64,000 nt of DNA from Lachnospiraceae bacterium oral taxon 500 (GTDB lineage Bacteria > Bacillota > Clostridia > Lachnospirales > Vallitaleaceae): contig CP027241.1 of the NCBI GenBank assembly GCA_002999035.1, positions 685,001-749,000 on the forward strand, read 5' to 3'. A model generated the notes under the pieces. That model did not search any database and was not told the origin of the DNA. It saw only the letters and a list, made by a program, of their open reading frames with translations. How positions within the stretch are numbered: the first letter of the stretch is position 1; each line of letters starts with the position of its first letter. Shown here in pieces: positions 60,616 through 64,000 of the stretch. The position numbers and the translations under genes were made by a program.

Positions 60616-63600
60616 TTATTTGCTGCGCTTAAACAACAATCCCAGCACCGCTAAAGCCAAACCAAAGAGGCTGAATGCTCCGGTCGGAACGCCGTCGGTC
60701 TTGGGCAATTCCGGAACACCTTCCGGAATCTCATGAGTCAACGGAACTTCCGGTACTTTCGGAATTGTCTTGCTGCCTTCCGGAACCGGATTATCCTCAA
60801 TCTTGGTCGGCGGAGTCGGCGGGGTCAGCGGCGGTATATCGTTGCCGCCGTCCGGATCATACGGCTTAAGCGGGGTATTATCGCCCGGTTCAACCGGTTT
60901 TTTCTTATTGACCACCCTTATTTCTCTGGTTTCAACGCCGTTAATTGATACCTTAACCTTGGTCGCCGATTCTCTCTCCACCACGATGGTATACTCGGTT
61001 TCATTTAAAAGATATCCCGCCGGCGCTTTGGTTTCCTTTAAGGTATAGATCCGGGTTCCATTCGCATCCAGTAAATGATTAAACTTAATAAACCCGGTTA
61101 CGCCGGTCGTCAGAGTTCTCGGCGCAGCATCCGGCGAAGTCAGCCGAAACTCCGCACCGGCCAAAGGTTTGCCCGCTTCGTCCACTTTTCTGACTTCAAT
61201 CCATGCATTCGCGATATAACTGCCGCTGCCGTCGATTGTCTGAATCTTATACTCCTTTTCCGCGCTTTGGGCATTGTTCCCAATCCCTTTCAGATTAACC
61301 TTATTGTTAACCTTCGTTCCTTCTCTGCCGGTTATATCTGTCAGGTAAGTAAAACGATAGCTCTTTTGCTTATCCGGCAGGTTCAGTGTCAAAGTACGGG
61401 TAGCTGCATTATAGGTAATATCCTGTCCCTCAACCAAGCTAATCCGCTTGGAACCGGCAGGCGTTACTTCATACAAGAAGAATGCGTTTTCCAAATCCAG
61501 CGAACCGTCCGCTCTCATCCGTAAGTTCATTCCCTCGGATAAGGCATCTTCCAAAACCGCTTTTTCTACCGGTACCGGGAAGTTCTTCGGAGTATAGCTA
61601 ATTGTCCATTCCAGGACGCCGCCTAAAGAGACGACTTCTTTGTTCAAAAGACGAACATCGAACTCAACCTTTTGCGTTCTAAACAGCGCATCCGGTGTGT
61701 TGTCACCCCTCAGCACCGCTTTATTTTCCATGACCGGGATACCGCCCTTGGTCAAATATTCCTTCAACTTGGCTTCGGTCGGCCGAGCCGCCAAAACCAC
61801 GACATAGGGAGCTGCCGCTTTGCCCATAACTATCTCCGCTTTCTGATGCGAAGTTCCATTTCTTTCAATTTCCGTTGACTTCTTGGCCAGCCAATCAAGT
61901 CCCGGCACCGCTTCATTCCATTTGCCGCTAATCGCCTCACCCTTGGCCGTTACCGACAAATTATCGGTATTAAAATTAATCGTTTCGCCTTTAAAAATGA
62001 GATAATCGGCCTGCTCATTAACGCTGACAAATTCCCAGCCTTCCGGCAGAACATCCTTCAGCTGAACATTTTGACCCAAAGCCAAATCCAAATATTGATG
62101 ATTATCACCGTTGATACTGATCCGGTAAAGAACAGTATTATCCGAATAATGATACCCTTTTTTTGGATTTGTTGTCTTAGCACTATTGGCTAAGACAGCG
62201 GTCGGAGCATTTCTGAACTCTTCAGCCTGTGCTTCATCCAGCAATTCCTTTTCCAGCATCCGGGACTTATAATCCGCTATGCTGACTCTGGCTTCGCCTT
62301 TAAAGGCCGTACCGTCAAAAAGCTGCGCGGTATTGTTGATATCAATTCCTTTCGGCTGAATATACATAATATAGGGATCGGTTACCGCCGCCTCAAGGAT
62401 AAACTCCCAGTCTTCGCCATCTTTGACCGGGCCGGAAACCATCACCAAATCACCAACCGTAACACCGTCGGCATTTTGGACAGGGAAAGTCGTGATCTCA
62501 CCTTGCTCCAGCCCTGACAGCGGCTTAAAGCTTCCGTCCACATACTTCAGATAATCATGGTATATCGGCTTCAGATTTTGCATAAAGTTTCTCATGGCCA
62601 CATCATCTTGAATGCCTAAAGCCTGCCGTCCCTCGGCAGTTAAGGTAAATGTCTCCAAACCTTTCAGCTGATAGCGGTTAGCACTGTCTTTCGGGGCATT
62701 CACTTTATCGTAAATCATTAAATCAAACACCCGCGGAATCTGCATTTCTTTTAAGGCCGCATAATGCACCTTTATTTTCCAGCGAATCGCCGCCTGTTCC
62801 CAGTTGCGGGCGCTATCGCTTTTGCGGCCGCCGACAAGATCTTTTTCAATATTATCCACAAACTTAAAGGTGTAGTCGGCTGTCCGCTTAAAGGGCGACG
62901 GATTGTCCTTCCAGGTTACTTCGGCCAGGTTTTTAAAGTTCCGGCTAAACTCATGGTTTTGCCGCTCGACCTTCACCTTAATAATCAGCTGTGCTTCTCC
63001 GTCAAGAGTACCCAGTTCATACTTACTGTCATTTGGCTGATCTGACCATTCTTTCTCCACTTGGCCGTTCTTCATCAATCTGGCACTGACAAAGGTCATA
63101 CCGGCTTGCAGCACATCCGTAACCACCACATCTTCCAAGCGTTCCTTTTCCTGATTCAGCGTGATCGTCCATTCAAAGGTAGTATTCACCTTATCCGGAG
63201 CACCGCCCCATTTCTGGATCCATTCTTTTCCGGTCGCTGTCAGTAAGCGGCCGTCTTTCGCTTTTTCAGCCTGATCTGTTTTAAAATACAGCCGTGCTTC
63301 GTTGTATTTATTCGTAACCGACACATGCTTCTGCGGATTGGCTTCCTCCGCTGTCAAGGCCGTCTGCAGGGTAATCACCTGCTTACCGACAGAACCCTGC
63401 GGAAAAGTGTAATCCAGTTTTGTTACCTTACTGCTATCCTGCGGGTCTTCAAACTTCTTATTCAAATTAGCCGGATCGGTTTTATCCGTTCCGTTTTCAT
63501 CTTCTACTTTAAAAGAATTATCTACATACTGACCGGCATTAAATCGGCTCTCATTAGAGAACAAATCGTCAATCAGGGTATAGCCTTCCAAGTCAAGGAA

Positions 63601-64000
63601 GTTATTGTGATCGTTTTTGTCCTTCAGTTCAACCGTAATCTTCCAGTTGACCAGCCGGTTCTTTAAATCCAAAGCGCCTTCCTTCTTTAGCACATATTCT
63701 ATATCGACCAGCTTTAAATTATAGCTTTTTCCCAGCACACCAAATGCAACCGTTGTATCATTCTGTCCGCTGCCGGAAGAAAGCGCTTCAAAGTTTACTT
63801 CAAACTGTCCTTTTACATCGCTGGAATTTCCATTATAAATATCATCGTCACCGTCAAAAACAACCTCCGCCAAAATCTGATTGCCGCTTTGCCTGAGCGT
63901 TACGGTTCCGATTTTCAGACCCTCCCGCAGTTCAAAGCTGGTTTCTTCTTTCAACTGCAGCCCTTCAGCCAGTGTAATCGTCGCTTTGTCGCCCTTTTGT
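60616..64000 (-). CDS. LPXTG-anchored surface protein, N-terminus outside the window
   Basis: The frame is open through the right edge, giving at least 1127 residues; internal TTG codons are unlikely starts. The visible part is a chain of adhesin/collagen-binding-like modules (FEWTITLNQEKERLEDVVVTD, LEWTISYTPKNFPVPVEKAVLEDAL) typical of DUF11/Cna_A-type stalk heads. One SpaA-like domain follows (WIEVRKVDEAGKPLAGAEFRL to TLKETKAPAGYLLNE), then a Pro-rich linker and LPKTDG, a helix and KRSK. The last 40 residues are almost the same as in the neighbouring LPXTG protein. SpaA domains form Lys-Asn isopeptide bonds. Confidence 0.92.
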   Translation of the reverse strand, partial: QKGDKATITLAEGLQLKEETSFELREGLKIGTVTLRQSGNQILAEVVFDGDDDIYNGNSSDVKGQFEVNFEALSSGSGQNDTTVAFGVLGKSYNLKLVDIEYVLKKEGALDLKNRLVNWKITVELKDKNDHNNFLDLEGYTLIDDLFSNESRFNAGQYVDNSFKVEDENGTDKTDPANLNKKFEDPQDSSKVTKLDYTFPQGSVGKQVITLQTALTAEEANPQKHVSVTNKYNEARLYFKTDQAEKAKDGRLLTATGKEWIQKWGGAPDKVNTTFEWTITLNQEKERLEDVVVTDVLQAGMTFVSARLMKNGQVEKEWSDQPNDSKYELGTLDGEAQLIIKVKVERQNHEFSRNFKNLAEVTWKDNPSPFKRTADYTFKFVDNIEKDLVGGRKSDSARNWEQAAIRWKIKVHYAALKEMQIPRVFDLMIYDKVNAPKDSANRYQLKGLETFTLTAEGRQALGIQDDVAMRNFMQNLKPIYHDYLKYVDGSFKPLSGLEQGEITTFPVQNADGVTVGDLVMVSGPVKDGEDWEFILEAAVTDPYIMYIQPKGIDINNTAQLFDGTAFKGEARVSIADYKSRMLEKELLDEAQAEEFRNAPTAVLANSAKTTNPKKGYHYSDNTVLYRISINGDNHQYLDLALGQNVQLKDVLPEGWEFVSVNEQADYLIFKGETINFNTDNLSVTAKGEAISGKWNEAVPGLDWLAKKSTEIERNGTSHQKAEIVMGKAAAPYVVVLAARPTEAKLKEYLTKGGIPVMENKAVLRGDNTPDALFRTQKVEFDVRLLNKEVVSLGGVLEWTISYTPKNFPVPVEKAVLEDALSEGMNLRMRADGSLDLENAFFLYEVTPAGSKRISLVEGQDITYNAATRTLTLNLPDKQKSYRFTYLTDITGREGTKVNNKVNLKGIGNNAQSAEKEYKIQTIDGSGSYIANAWIEVRKVDEAGKPLAGAEFRLTSPDAAPRTLTTGVTGFIKFNHLLDANGTRIYTLKETKAPAGYLLNETEYTIVVERESATKVKVSINGVETREIRVVNKKKPVEPGDNTPLKPYDPDGGNDIPPLTPPTPPTKIEDNPVPEGSKTIPKVPEVPLTHEIPEGVPELPKTDGVPTGAFSLFGLALAVLGLLFKRSK

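Overview
The window looks like the chromosome of a Gram-positive anaerobe of the Clostridia, perhaps Lachnospirales-like. The evidence is strong AGGAGG-type ribosome sites, SLH- and LPXTG-anchored surface proteins, a preQ1 riboswitch with queT, Rpn-family nucleases, LrgAB, a YjfB motility protein and Tad pilus genes with a DUF6382 protein. No phylogenetic marker gene is present, so the exact lineage is open.

Layout. (1) 1-2.6 kb: the end of an Entner-Doudoroff/hexuronate operon (eda, partial kdgK) and a YhcG-type PD-(D/E)XK nuclease. (2) 2.7-13.7 kb: a divergent Tad-like pilus/secretion locus (cluster A). It has a TadA-like ATPase, a membrane protein that looks like TadB and TadC fused, a CpaB/SAF protein, four small single-pass membrane proteins, and several MinD/TadZ-like proteins with eroded P-loops, one fused to a Ser/Thr kinase. 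(3) 14.1-17.2 kb: znuABC zinc importer with promoter and Zur-type operator. (4) 17.6-31 kb: an amino-sugar locus: LacI regulator with promoter/operator, nagB, esterase, BadF-type kinase, GH4 glycosidase, ABC importer, nagA and two Gfo/Idh oxidoreductases. (5) 31-34 kb: uxaA and uxaB, which feed KDG toward kdgK/eda at the left edge. (6) 34-36 kb: rseC, tcdA and a small unknown gene among palindromic elements. (7) 36.2-42.3 kb: a more orthodox Tad locus (cluster B: DUF6382, Flp1-like pilin, TadC, TadB, TadA, TadZ). (8) 42.6-48.1 kb: tpx, lrgAB, yjfB, a two-component system and queT. (9) 48.4-50.8 kb: two Rpn paralogues. (10) 51.3-64 kb: three large surface proteins (an LRR/SLH protein with a Fur-type box, a nine-repeat Cna_B LPXTG protein, and a partial second LPXTG protein).

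The most striking signal is a shared promoter in front of both Tad clusters and both Rpn genes: a palindrome close to TCCGCAATTTGTGGA, then CGACTT, exactly 13 bases, and an extended -10 (TGnTAnnAT), with identical spacing in all four. The operator centre lies near -41, the position of a class II activator site. This suggests a regulon joining two parts of a pilus apparatus with two nuclease genes.

Intergenic DNA is rich in hairpin-built repeats. Two unrelated families of about 155 bp have 15-bp terminal inverted repeats around two or more internal hairpins. One copy has entered the 3' end of tcdA and supplies its last codons. In another family, base changes between two copies keep a stem paired.
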